This document shows, piece after piece, positions 7,004 to 15,401 of a stretch of 46,603 bases of DNA (position 1 is its first letter; every line of letters starts with the position of its first letter). The notes beneath the pieces were generated by a model that did not search any database, was not told the DNA's origin, and saw only the letters and a program-made list of their open reading frames with translations. This DNA comes from Treponema sp. (GTDB lineage Bacteria > Spirochaetota > Spirochaetia > Treponematales > Treponemataceae): assembly GCA_017617145.1 (NCBI GenBank), contig JAFZWX010000027.1, positions 1 through 46,603 on the forward strand. The letters run 5' to 3'. Position numbers and translations under genes: made by a program.

Positions 7004-9523
7004 ATGCCAATACAACCATTATATTATCCGCAAATAAAGCAGAATAATTTCTGCAACTTACAGGAATTTGCGCCTGCTGCTGTTACAATTCAAGACTCAT
7101 TTTTACTGGATGTTACTCAAAAGGATGTAGACTTTTTAAATACCTTCAACCCTGACAAGTTGCTTTATAACTTTAGAGTGACCGCCGGCTTGCCTAACAC
7201 AAAAGCAACAAGTTCCTACAGCGGTTGGGAAAACACTCGAATTGGTGGTCATACAATTGGCCATTATCTTGCGGCTGCTGCTCAGGCAATTGCACGCGGT
7301 TATGGAGAGTGTAAGGGTAGTGATGGTGTAACTTTGCAGGCACGATTTGATTACATAATCGAAGGGCTCGAAGAATGCCAGAAGGCGCTGGGTACAGGTT
7401 TTATTTTTGGTGCCACAATGGAAGATCCAGGTAAACCGGAACGACAGTTTGACAGACTTGAAGAAGGAAATCCTGCAGATACCTGGGTTCCGTGGTATAC
7501 AGTTCACAAAATTATGAACGGGTTAGTTGAAGCTAACAGATCTGGTGGAAGCAGGCTGGCGCTTGAGGTTGGTGTTAATTTTGCAGAATGGATTTATAAC
7601 CGTACAAGTAAGTGGGATTCAGAAATCCAGACTCGCGTTCTTGCAACAGAATATGGTGGAATGAATGACTGTCTTTATGAGTTGTATAAGTGTGCAAAGG
7701 CCTGCGGGTATGACGAAGTTACCTGCGAACATATTTTAGCAGCAGCACACAGTTTTGATGAAATCCCGCTTTTTGAAAAAGTCAGGGCTGCAGGACCGAT
7801 TGCAAATATTTTGAATAACAGGCATGCAAATACAACAATTCCAAAGTTTGTTGGTGCGATGAACAGGTATTTGACACTGCACGATGAAGCGTACCTCGAA
7901 TACGCTAAATCCTTCTGGAAAATCGTTGTGAACAATCACACTTACATAACCGGTGGCAACAGTGAATGTGAGCATTTTGGTGCAGACAATGTCTTGGACA
8001 AGGAACGCAGCAACACAAACTGCGAAACCTGCAACACCCACAACATGCTAAAACTTAGCCGCATGCTTTTTATGGCAACAGGGGAGCGTCAGTATGCAGA
8101 CTACTATGAAAATACTTTTATAAATGCAATCCTTGCTTCAGTAAATGCCGAAACTGGAATGACACTCTACTTTCAGCCAATGGCAACGGGGTGTTTTAAG
8201 ACTTATTGTAATCCCGATGTTGATAAAAACTACTTCTGGTGCTGTACTGGAACAGGTCTTGAGAATTTTACCAAGCTTGGCGACAGTATTTATTTCCACG
8301 ACAGTAATACCCTGGTTGTAAATCAGTTTATAAGTTCAACTGTAAAGTGGGAAGAAAATCAGTTTGAATTGAGGCAGACAACTAATATTCCACAGAATGA
8401 TATAGTAGAATTTGTTGTAGAAAAAGCTCCTGCAGGCGCAAATAATAAGAAAATCAGCTTAGCCGTGCGTGTTCCCGATTGGAACTACCAAAATCCAGCC
8501 GTTTTTATAAATGAAAATCCTGCAAATGAGGGCTCTGATTTCAACACTGACTCTGGTTATATAATAATAAACCGCATCTGGCAGGACGGAGATAAAATCA
8601 GCATAAAATTCAATATGAATATTCAGGTTTTCCCACTCCCAGATAACGGGCAAAAAGCAGTAGCATTTAAATATGGCCCGATTGTCCTTGCAGCAGAGCT
8701 TGGCCGTGATGATAAAATGACTTTGCGTCAGGTTGGAGTTCAGTGTGATGTTGCAGGAAACAAACTTGTCCGCGGAGAAGTTTATGAACTAACAGGCAAC
8801 TATGGCGGTACAAGTAATCTTCCTTTGCTGCCTGGAGAAACGCTGCTTGTAAAAGAAAAACCACAGGACTTTTTGCAGAATATAAACGGGCATTTTGAAA
8901 AGGTTTGTGGGTCAGACGGTCTTAAGTTCAAGTTAAACGACGCGTCATGGAGCGATGACCCGACAGGAACCGCAGACCTCATCTTTGCTCCATACTATCT
9001 CATCAATAATCAACGCTACGGCATCTACTGGATTTTTGCAAACAAAGTTGAACAGTCGCTTGAACATGGTGCTTTCAGTACAAACAAAAAAGGCGAACGC
9101 ACGATTTTCATAGAAGGAATTGGTATAGGGTACGGAGCCCAGACAGAAGGTAACGCAACAACCTGGCCATTCATGAAAGAAAAAGGAACGGGTTCTGTTG
9201 CAGATCCACATGAGCTCACTCGTTATGCGAAAAAAGGCGGTTCGTTCAGTTATATGTTCAAAGTAAAACCCGGCAAAAAAAATTATCTTGTGTGTACCTT
9301 CCTCAAAGAAGACAACGGTAAGACAATTTGCATAACAAGTAGCTTTACAAAAATTGCCGCAGTTACACTGAACTACAAAGGCAACGACGAAAAATATACA
9401 CTTGAGTTTGAACTTCCGAACAGACTTACCAAAAAAGAAGAAATCCGCATCAGCTTTATGGGTATAAAAAATCAGGAATCTGCAAGGCTGGTTTCGCCGG
9501 TTCATACAGAATATACAAACTAA
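7004..9523 (+). CDS. GH127 beta-L-arabinofuranosidase (DUF1680 family)
   Basis: An 839-aa retaining glycosidase that removes beta-L-arabinofuranose. The family's zinc-cysteine centre is intact: Glu341 and Cys343 in CETCNTHN, and Cys413-Cys414 in FWCCTGTG. By analogy with HypBA1 (E338, C340, C417, C418) one of the last two is the nucleophile. GGMNDCLYELYK and MTLYFQPMATG are further family blocks. The barrel (about 1-440) is followed by beta-rich domains to the end. No signal peptide, hence cytoplasmic. GAAGGA lies seven bases before the ATG. With GH120 and GH43 it points to arabinoxylan or arabinan side-chain use. Confidence 0.93.
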   Translation: MPIQPLYYPQIKQNNFCNLQEFAPAAVTIQDSFLLDVTQKDVDFLNTFNPDKLLYNFRVTAGLPNTKATSSYSGWENTRIGGHTIGHYLAAAAQAIARGYGECKGSDGVTLQARFDYIIEGLEECQKALGTGFIFGATMEDPGKPERQFDRLEEGNPADTWVPWYTVHKIMNGLVEANRSGGSRLALEVGVNFAEWIYNRTSKWDSEIQTRVLATEYGGMNDCLYELYKCAKACGYDEVTCEHILAAAHSFDEIPLFEKVRAAGPIANILNNRHANTTIPKFVGAMNRYLTLHDEAYLEYAKSFWKIVVNNHTYITGGNSECEHFGADNVLDKERSNTNCETCNTHNMLKLSRMLFMATGERQYADYYENTFINAILASVNAETGMTLYFQPMATGCFKTYCNPDVDKNYFWCCTGTGLENFTKLGDSIYFHDSNTLVVNQFISSTVKWEENQFELRQTTNIPQNDIVEFVVEKAPAGANNKKISLAVRVPDWNYQNPAVFINENPANEGSDFNTDSGYIIINRIWQDGDKISIKFNMNIQVFPLPDNGQKAVAFKYGPIVLAAELGRDDKMTLRQVGVQCDVAGNKLVRGEVYELTGNYGGTSNLPLLPGETLLVKEKPQDFLQNINGHFEKVCGSDGLKFKLNDASWSDDPTGTADLIFAPYYLINNQRYGIYWIFANKVEQSLEHGAFSTNKKGERTIFIEGIGIGYGAQTEGNATTWPFMKEKGTGSVADPHELTRYAKKGGSFSYMFKVKPGKKNYLVCTFLKEDNGKTICITSSFTKIAAVTLNYKGNDEKYTLEFELPNRLTKKEEIRISFMGIKNQESARLVSPVHTEYTN

Positions 9524-9532
9524 AATGGATTG

Positions 9533-9541
9533 TGATATAAT
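9533..9541 (+). promoter_or_regulatory. extended -10 promoter of the lipase-like lipoprotein
   Basis: TGATATAAT, with the -10 at 9536-9541, ends six bases before the ATG at 9548. No good -35 is visible. The spacing predicts a leaderless transcript separate from GH127. Confidence 0.65.
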
Positions 9542-9547
9542 TATCTT

Positions 9548-10510
9548 ATGATGATAAGGGGCTCAAAATATAAACAATTTTTTTTCTTCTTCGCAATTAT
9601 TTGTCTATGGTTTATTTCCTGTAAGTCAACTAATACAAATGTCAGTGAAACTGATAATACTATTCAGCAAGAATTAGATGAACTGGCACTTGAACAGGAT
9701 GAAGAAGTTGAAATTGTTGTAGAAGTCACGGAGTCAGAAGTTGTTGATTCAGAATCGATTATTGCAGAAGAAGTAGAAGAACTTGTTGAAGAACCCCAGC
9801 CTGAACTGTCTGTAGAAGAGCAACGTGCTTTAAAAATGGCAACTCTCACAAGGGAACAAAAATTATTTTATGGAATTAAGTATACTTACGATTATGACGA
9901 AGTCGGCGAAGATCTTGATTACAAAATAATGGTAGACCATGAAGCAAAAAAAGTTATAATTCAATTTGAAGAAACTGATAGTGATCAAGACTGGCATAAT
10001 AATTATTTAATTTTCCCGTGGCCATTAAAGCTTGATAATAAAGTTATCTGGACCACTTACGGATATGCAAAAATTTATAAATCAGCAAAAAATATTCCAA
10101 TAGATAGATACTGTGCTCTTCTTGAACAATATCCTGATTATCAGGCTGTGATATTAGGCTGGAGTTTAGGAAGTGCAATGGCAAAAATCATAGCGCGTCA
10201 TTATATTATAAGGTCCCCTAAAGGAACACAGATTGATGACCTGACGACTTATGGTGATGTTAAGTGCTGGTTTAATCCTTTTTATAGTTTAAAAAACAAG
10301 TGCGTGCGAATAAGGGAATATGTTAATAGTAACGATATGATTACCTGGTGTATACCTTTTTACAGAAGAGATGTAAAATGCAGGGTAGGAGATCGTTTTA
10401 ATTTTTCAAAACTCAAAAACAGCGAATTTTATCACACCCATTATGAAGACTGCGATTTTTCAAAATGGGGTGATGTGAGTCCTGACGGCGAACCTATCAG
10501 TCAAAAGTAA
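9548..10510 (+). CDS. lipoprotein with class 3 lipase-like alpha/beta-hydrolase domain
   Basis: A 320-aa predicted lipoprotein. A hydrophobic N terminus ends in the lipobox FISC (lipidated Cys25). Residues 30-95 are a Glu/Val-rich spacer of very low complexity. The rest is an alpha/beta-hydrolase with nucleophile elbow GWSLGSA (Ser206). A later Asp in NSNDMITW and a His in FYHTHYEDCDF fit the Ser-Asp-His triad of class 3 (Mbeg1/DUF2974-like) lipases. It probably acts at the cell surface or in the periplasm on a lipid or acyl ester. Its 3' end overlaps the convergent GH43 gene by 14 bases. Confidence 0.8.
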   Translation: MMIRGSKYKQFFFFFAIICLWFISCKSTNTNVSETDNTIQQELDELALEQDEEVEIVVEVTESEVVDSESIIAEEVEELVEEPQPELSVEEQRALKMATLTREQKLFYGIKYTYDYDEVGEDLDYKIMVDHEAKKVIIQFEETDSDQDWHNNYLIFPWPLKLDNKVIWTTYGYAKIYKSAKNIPIDRYCALLEQYPDYQAVILGWSLGSAMAKIIARHYIIRSPKGTQIDDLTTYGDVKCWFNPFYSLKNKCVRIREYVNSNDMITWCIPFYRRDVKCRVGDRFNFSKLKNSEFYHTHYEDCDFSKWGDVSPDGEPISQK

Positions 10511-11945
10511 AACTATCAAACTCTGCAATTACATTTGAAGAATCAGAAAGGAATTCAAAATATATTGCATGCTTTCCAACAACTCCACTTGTTAGGCTGG
10601 TTGTTGCAGTTTTTTCGCCTTTGTTTAGCTTGAAAGAAGCAATAACCTTTCCTTTGTAGTCATCAACACAAACATTTACTGTAAGATTTTCGAGAGCTGT
10701 GATATTTGCAGTAACTGTGCGAGGTGTGTTGTTGCCAAACTGCAAATAGCGGAAGCCAACTGTAAGAGAGTTTGTGATATCTACGATTGGTGAAGAAATA
10801 TTGTCGTCTTTTTCGTAAACAGGTTTTATGTAAGCGCCGCCCTTGCCACCGTTGTAGCCGCCTTTTTTACCACCGTAAATGTGAACAGCGTAGCCGGCAG
10901 AAATAATCTTACGGGCGTCGAGTCCGTTTATGTGGGCACCCTGCGAAGTCATTTCTACAGGTTCGCTTGCAACTGGTTCTCCGTCCTTATAAGTGATTTT
11001 TCCAACAAAGATTTTGCCGTTTTTATCCATTGCAACATCAACTGGTTCAAGCATCGCCTGACGTGAATACTCATCTGTACCGATCTGTCGGTGATAGAAA
11101 ATATACCACTTGCCGTTTACTTCCATAAGGCTTCCGTGGTTATTTCCCCAGCGGTAGGTCATCTGATTTTTGCCGTCAGGACCCGGAAGAATTTCGCCAC
11201 CGTTAAAGCTTATGTCTCCACCCATTTTGTAGTCACCAAGCGGAGTGTCGCAGTATTTATAAGAAAGGAAGCCGTTACAGTCTTCGTAAACTCCATACTG
11301 CGGGCGATGTGTGTAGTAGCGTTTAGAATAAATGAAAACATATTTTCCAAAAAGCTTACGTGGAGAAGAAGCTTCAAAAAAGGCATCGTTTTCGTCGTCC
11401 ATACCGTCATCTGGTGACCATGGAGTTATACTGTGCTTGATTACATTTTCGCGCAGGGTTTCTTTTTTTATTGTACACATGTCGTCGTTGAGTTCGGCAC
11501 AATACTGTTTACAAAATCCCCAGAATGCATAAACGCGACCGTCATCATCTACTAAGATTCCCGGGTCAAAGGCAAGCTCTGTTTTAACAGGATTTGTAAA
11601 AGGTCCGGCTGGATTCTTACTTGTTGCAAGCATAATGCGTGAACCGCGGGCTTCGGCTGCATACATATAGAAGGTGTCACCCTTTTGAACAACATCAGGA
11701 GCGTAAAGTATAGAACCGTCGGTAGAAGTGTAGCAGACTCCGTGGCAAGTCCAGTTAGTCAAATCATCAACCGGTGCGCTCCACACAACTTGATCAGGTC
11801 CGCAGTATTCAGTTTTAAGTGTATCATGCGAGCCATAAAGATAAACCCGCTTTTCGCCATTATATTCAAAGACGCGTGGTTCCCCGTCCGGAACATGCTC
11901 CCAAAGCGGCATATATGGGTTTGCACCCTTGATGTATTCTTTCAT
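10497..11945 (-). CDS. GH43 family glycoside hydrolase with C-terminal CBM6-like domain
   Basis: A 482-aa inverting enzyme, probably beta-xylosidase or alpha-L-arabinofuranosidase. The GH43 five-bladed propeller covers about residues 8-320. The three catalytic carboxylates are visible: Asp20 (base, in VPDGEP), Asp84 (pKa modulator, in YAPDV) and Glu191 (acid, in FFEASSPR). Residues about 345-482 form a beta-sandwich ending in GKHAIYFEF...FDSFTFD, like CBM6. No signal peptide, so cytoplasmic. A strong AAGGAAGGA ribosome-binding site precedes the ATG. It is read towards the lipoprotein gene, and their ends overlap. Confidence 0.92.
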   Translation of the reverse strand: MKEYIKGANPYMPLWEHVPDGEPRVFEYNGEKRVYLYGSHDTLKTEYCGPDQVVWSAPVDDLTNWTCHGVCYTSTDGSILYAPDVVQKGDTFYMYAAEARGSRIMLATSKNPAGPFTNPVKTELAFDPGILVDDDGRVYAFWGFCKQYCAELNDDMCTIKKETLRENVIKHSITPWSPDDGMDDENDAFFEASSPRKLFGKYVFIYSKRYYTHRPQYGVYEDCNGFLSYKYCDTPLGDYKMGGDISFNGGEILPGPDGKNQMTYRWGNNHGSLMEVNGKWYIFYHRQIGTDEYSRQAMLEPVDVAMDKNGKIFVGKITYKDGEPVASEPVEMTSQGAHINGLDARKIISAGYAVHIYGGKKGGYNGGKGGAYIKPVYEKDDNISSPIVDITNSLTVGFRYLQFGNNTPRTVTANITALENLTVNVCVDDYKGKVIASFKLNKGEKTATTSLTSGVVGKHAIYFEFLSDSSNVIAEFDSFTFD

Positions 11946-12037
11946 AATATCCTTCCTTAAGAAATTACATAAATTGAAATTCTAGTATTAAAGATAAAGG
12001 AGAATGAAAGATGTTTCAAGAGTGCAATAGTAAACGA

Positions 12038-14659
12038 TTAAACCTCTGCAATACGCAATCTTTCTACGACCGAAGTACTCATCACTTTTTTATAAATTAC
12101 TACCGGTAGCAAAAGTGTAAGTACAATCATTATCGGGAATACAACAGAAACAGGAAGCAGTGTGAAGCTCCAGTCAAAAAACCACATTTCGTGGCTGAGC
12201 GGTCTTATGAGTATGGCAGAAAAAAGGCCGCTCAAAATGATTCCCGCAATTCCTGTAAGGGTGGCGTATAAAACACCTTCTATACACATTCCGTTTATCT
12301 GAGTGCGTTTTGTCATTCCTACGGCTTCGAGCATGGCAAGCTCAAGTCGGCGCGAAATGATTGAAGTTGTCATTGTGTTAATAAGATTCAAAAGTCCTAT
12401 GAGCGCAAGGATTCCTGTAAGAAGGCCGCCTGTTAATATGAGCATGCTTGTAAGGCTCTTGAACTCCTGCTTGTAAACATCGCGAGATTTATAAGTGAGC
12501 AATGGCTCTGTTTCTGTGGTGTAGGTTTCAAGCCATTTTTCAATATTCTGTTCCTGGGCGTCGGTAGAATTAAAAAGGCAGCGCATTGGTGAGCGGGCTC
12601 CGCAGAAGCTGTTGAACTCTGATGTTGGAAGAATGTAAAACATGTCGAGTGTGTCATAAATCTGAAGGCGGAAGGCATATGGAAGCACAACTGTAGCCAT
12701 AACTTCATACTGTTTTGTGATTCCTTCGTTTGTTGTTACAGAGATTTTTTCGCCAGGCAGAAAATATTGTACTGGTGATTCTCCTGAAGGCAGGCGCATG
12801 TCGTATTCGTTTACAAGGATGTAGTTTCCTGTTTTGAATTTTTCAAGGTCAATCTGGCCATGGCGTACAGGAAGATTTTTTAGAACAAAGTCGTCCATTC
12901 CGTAAAGATTAACAGGAGAAGCACGGTATTCTTCGTACATATCTTTTACGGGTATATCGTCACCGTAAGAAGTAAGGGTCTGCATGAAAGGCTTGTTCAA
13001 AAGTCGTTCATCAATTTTTTGAAAATCTTCATCTGTAAAATGCTGATAGGTTGATTCTAAGTAGATGTTTCCGATTTCTTCAACGCCCGGGAGATTGTTC
13101 AGTTCGTTCAAAAGTTCGTTGGAAATGCCTGTTGTGTTTCTGTTATCATTGCGTATAGAAGGATTATCAAGTGTGGCGTCGGCTACTGAAAAATCTGTGG
13201 CAATGCTTGCAGAAACATATTTGTCTTCGCTAAAGCCATGAAGCAGGGTGTAAACGGTGTTCAGAATTACAAGTGAAAGTGAAAGGGAAAGAACAACCCA
13301 GAAAACTTTTTTCTTGTCGCGTGAAAGATTTTTACCGGCGAAAGAAAGATTTGTAAAGCGGGTGTGGGAGTGTGTTGAAGCCGTGTCATCCCGAATTCGT
13401 TTCGGGATCTTCTTCCCACGAGCAGTCTCTGTATATCTTACTGCCTCAATTGGTGAAACCTTTGAGGCAAGTCGGGCAGGACGCCTGCAGGAAACAATCA
13501 CTGTCATAAAAGAAAAAAGTGCAGAAACCAAGAGAACCAAGCCGTTTATATGAATGACGCCTTTTGCAGTTGTAGAAATATTAAGCATCTTTACGATGAC
13601 TGGAATGAGAAGTGTGCCAACAAGGGTGCCTGCCAGAATGCCTGCTAAAATTCCAGGAAGAGAAAGATAAACTGCCTGATACCTTACAAGCGACGAAAGC
13701 TGCCGGCCGCTCATTCCGATTGTTTTAAGAAGTCCGTAAGAACGGATATCGGAATAAACATTGATTCTATAAATGTTGTTTATAATCAGATATCCCGAAA
13801 GAAAAATTGTAATGAGCAGGAAAACTACAAGCAGCAGAGTAGTGCCATCCATAGTGCCGGTAACAGAAGCGTTACTTACGCCAATTTCTACATCTTCCGG
13901 AAGCCCGTCTCTAAAGATTGCGGCAACGAGCTGGCGTTCTGTTCCAAAGGGATTATAAAAATCAATGTCGGCATTTATGAATCCACCAATCTGAAAACCA
14001 AAATCTGCCTGATTGCCATAATATGAGAGAACTGGAACCGGCGCATATTTTTCCTGAAAAGCTTTTGATACAAGAACAACCTGCGACATAGCAACGCGGT
14101 CACCGGTAAAAACTCCGCTTATGGTAAAATCTTTTTGAATGATGCGGTCGTTTATTTCAACAATGAGCGAGATTTTTTTGCCAAGGAGCGCTTCGAAATT
14201 TGAAGGGTCAACATCAATTTTCAAAGCTTCCAGAACAAGCGAACTGAATGCTGCTTCATTTTCTGTCTGAGGGAGTGCTCCCGCCTCCGGATAGCAGAAT
14301 CCTTTTTTTGCACTTATTTCATCTGACCAGTGAACTTCGGTGCGAACTTTTAAAAGTTCCTTGTTTGCAGCTTCGCCAACACAAATCCAGTGTGAAACTT
14401 CCTTAAGTTTTGGGTCTGCGTCAAGTCTGTCGTATTCTTCCTGATTAAGATATTTGAAAGCGCCGGCTGCTGTTGTTCCAATCTGGCGCTGGGTAGACTC
14501 TTTGAGCATGCGTAAAATGCTTCCGCCGACTGTAAAAAGTGTTGTGAACAAAAAAGTACAAAGTGCAATCGAAAGAATAATCACAAAACTTTTTCCACGA
14601 TTTTTGAATATATATTTCTGCGCTGTTTTTCTGATAACTGGTGTATTGTGTACCTGCAT
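12038..14659 (-). CDS. ABC transporter permease with two FtsX domains
   Basis: An 873-aa inner-membrane permease of the MacB/FtsX type. TM1 (about 25-50) is followed by a large extracytoplasmic domain, then three TMs (about 275-390) closing the first FtsX unit with the typical SKVSPIEAVRYTE. A second unit starts near LSFAGKNLSRDKKKVFW, with TM at about 450, another large external domain and three final TMs (about 730-860). It works with the ATPase just upstream (three bases between stop and ATG). Residues about 416-425, in the linker between the two units, are encoded by an inserted palindromic repeat. Last gene of the sensor-transporter module. Confidence 0.9.
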   Translation of the reverse strand: MQVHNTPVIRKTAQKYIFKNRGKSFVIILSIALCTFLFTTLFTVGGSILRMLKESTQRQIGTTAAGAFKYLNQEEYDRLDADPKLKEVSHWICVGEAANKELLKVRTEVHWSDEISAKKGFCYPEAGALPQTENEAAFSSLVLEALKIDVDPSNFEALLGKKISLIVEINDRIIQKDFTISGVFTGDRVAMSQVVLVSKAFQEKYAPVPVLSYYGNQADFGFQIGGFINADIDFYNPFGTERQLVAAIFRDGLPEDVEIGVSNASVTGTMDGTTLLLVVFLLITIFLSGYLIINNIYRINVYSDIRSYGLLKTIGMSGRQLSSLVRYQAVYLSLPGILAGILAGTLVGTLLIPVIVKMLNISTTAKGVIHINGLVLLVSALFSFMTVIVSCRRPARLASKVSPIEAVRYTETARGKKIPKRIRDDTASTHSHTRFTNLSFAGKNLSRDKKKVFWVVLSLSLSLVILNTVYTLLHGFSEDKYVSASIATDFSVADATLDNPSIRNDNRNTTGISNELLNELNNLPGVEEIGNIYLESTYQHFTDEDFQKIDERLLNKPFMQTLTSYGDDIPVKDMYEEYRASPVNLYGMDDFVLKNLPVRHGQIDLEKFKTGNYILVNEYDMRLPSGESPVQYFLPGEKISVTTNEGITKQYEVMATVVLPYAFRLQIYDTLDMFYILPTSEFNSFCGARSPMRCLFNSTDAQEQNIEKWLETYTTETEPLLTYKSRDVYKQEFKSLTSMLILTGGLLTGILALIGLLNLINTMTTSIISRRLELAMLEAVGMTKRTQINGMCIEGVLYATLTGIAGIILSGLFSAILIRPLSHEMWFFDWSFTLLPVSVVFPIMIVLTLLLPVVIYKKVMSTSVVERLRIAEV
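13385..13412. repeat. palindromic repeat inside the permease gene
   Basis: Stem ATCCCGAA / TTCGGGAT (13388-13395 and 13401-13408) with flanking GTC and CTTC, a type of interspersed repeat normally found between genes. Here it is translated in frame as part of KKIPKRIRDDTAS in a predicted cytoplasmic linker. Confidence 0.8.
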
Positions 14660-14662
14660 TTT

Positions 14663-15331
14663 TTATCCCCTTACAATCATGCCATCTTCTATGCGGATTG
14701 AACGATCTGCAAGCTGAGCAATTTCATCGTTGTGAGTAATCATAACAATTGTCTGTGCAAACTTCTGACTTGTTACTTTTAAAAGACCCATTACATCCTG
14801 AGTTGTTTTTGAATCAAGATTTCCGGTTGGTTCATCTGCAAGAATAATTGCCGGTGCCGAAGCCAGAGCCCTTGCAATTGCAACACGCTGCTGCTGGCCT
14901 CCCGAAAGCTGTGAAGGATATGCCTTGAGTTTTTCTGAAAGGCCGAGAGTGTTTATTATTTCGTTTACTAATTCCTGGTTAGGTTTTTCGCCGTCCAGCT
15001 CAATTGGAAGCACAATGTTTTCGTAAACCGACATAACCGGCACAAGGTTAAATGCCTGAAAAACAAATCCTATTTTTCTTCGTCTGAAAATTGTAAGCTC
15101 TTCGTCTTTAAGCGAAAAAATATCTTTACCGTCGATTATTACTTTGCCTTCTGAAGGGCGGTCCAGACCTCCAAGCATATGAAGCAGTGTCGATTTTCCG
15201 CTGCCCGAAGTTCCGACTATACTTAAAAATTCGCCTTTGTTTACAGTAAGATCTACCCCGCGCAAGGCTTCTACCTTTGCCTCGCCGGTTCCATAAGTTT
15301 TCCTAAGATTTTCAGTTTTCAAAATTTCCAT
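14663..15331 (-). CDS. ABC transporter ATP-binding protein (LolD/MacB type)
   Basis: The ATPase partner of the FtsX permease, 222 aa from the preferred start. It has Walker [11 protein letters not shown]-loop FQAFNLVP, signature LSGGQQQR, Walker [13 protein letters not shown] and the H-loop in ITHND, all intact. This subfamily drives mechanotransmission or peptide and lipoprotein export rather than import. An upstream ATG at 15349 would add MLRRHT, but the ATG at 15331 has a perfect AGGAGG site and is preferred. It has its own putative promoter with direct repeats that suit the OmpR-type regulator of the module. Confidence 0.93.
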   Translation of the reverse strand: MEILKTENLRKTYGTGEAKVEALRGVDLTVNKGEFLSIVGTSGSGKSTLLHMLGGLDRPSEGKVIIDGKDIFSLKDEELTIFRRRKIGFVFQAFNLVPVMSVYENIVLPIELDGEKPNQELVNEIINTLGLSEKLKAYPSQLSGGQQQRVAIARALASAPAIILADEPTGNLDSKTTQDVMGLLKVTSQKFAQTIVMITHNDEIAQLADRSIRIEDGMIVRG

Positions 15332-15355
15332 TGTGTGCCTCCTGAGCATGGATTA

Positions 15356-15361
15356 ACCATA
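15356..15361 (-). promoter_or_regulatory. -10 of the ABC ATPase-permease promoter
   Basis: On the minus strand TGC then TATGGT, 24 bases before the ATG at 15331, leaving room for AGGAGG. The -35 position (about 15379-15384) is not TTGACA-like; it falls inside the direct repeats next door, as in activator-dependent promoters. Confidence 0.5.
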
Positions 15362-15370
15362 GCACACAAT

Positions 15371-15390
15371 TCTTTCAAGAATCTTTCAAG
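15371..15390 (-). promoter_or_regulatory. direct repeat, candidate OmpR-type regulator site
   Basis: Minus strand CTTGAAAGA, two bases, CTTGAAAGA: two identical 9-mers with an 11-bp period on one helix face, covering the -35 region of the ATPase-permease promoter. This is the usual layout for OmpR/PhoB-family dimers, and such a regulator is encoded in the same module. Confidence 0.55.
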
Positions 15391-15401
15391 CAGAAAAATT
15401 T

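Noticed and set aside
6674..7015. Minus-strand reading frame with an 8-residue repeat
   Set aside because: It lies across the 24-bp tandem array and the 3' end of GH120; the protein repeat is only the translation of the DNA repeat, with no start signals.
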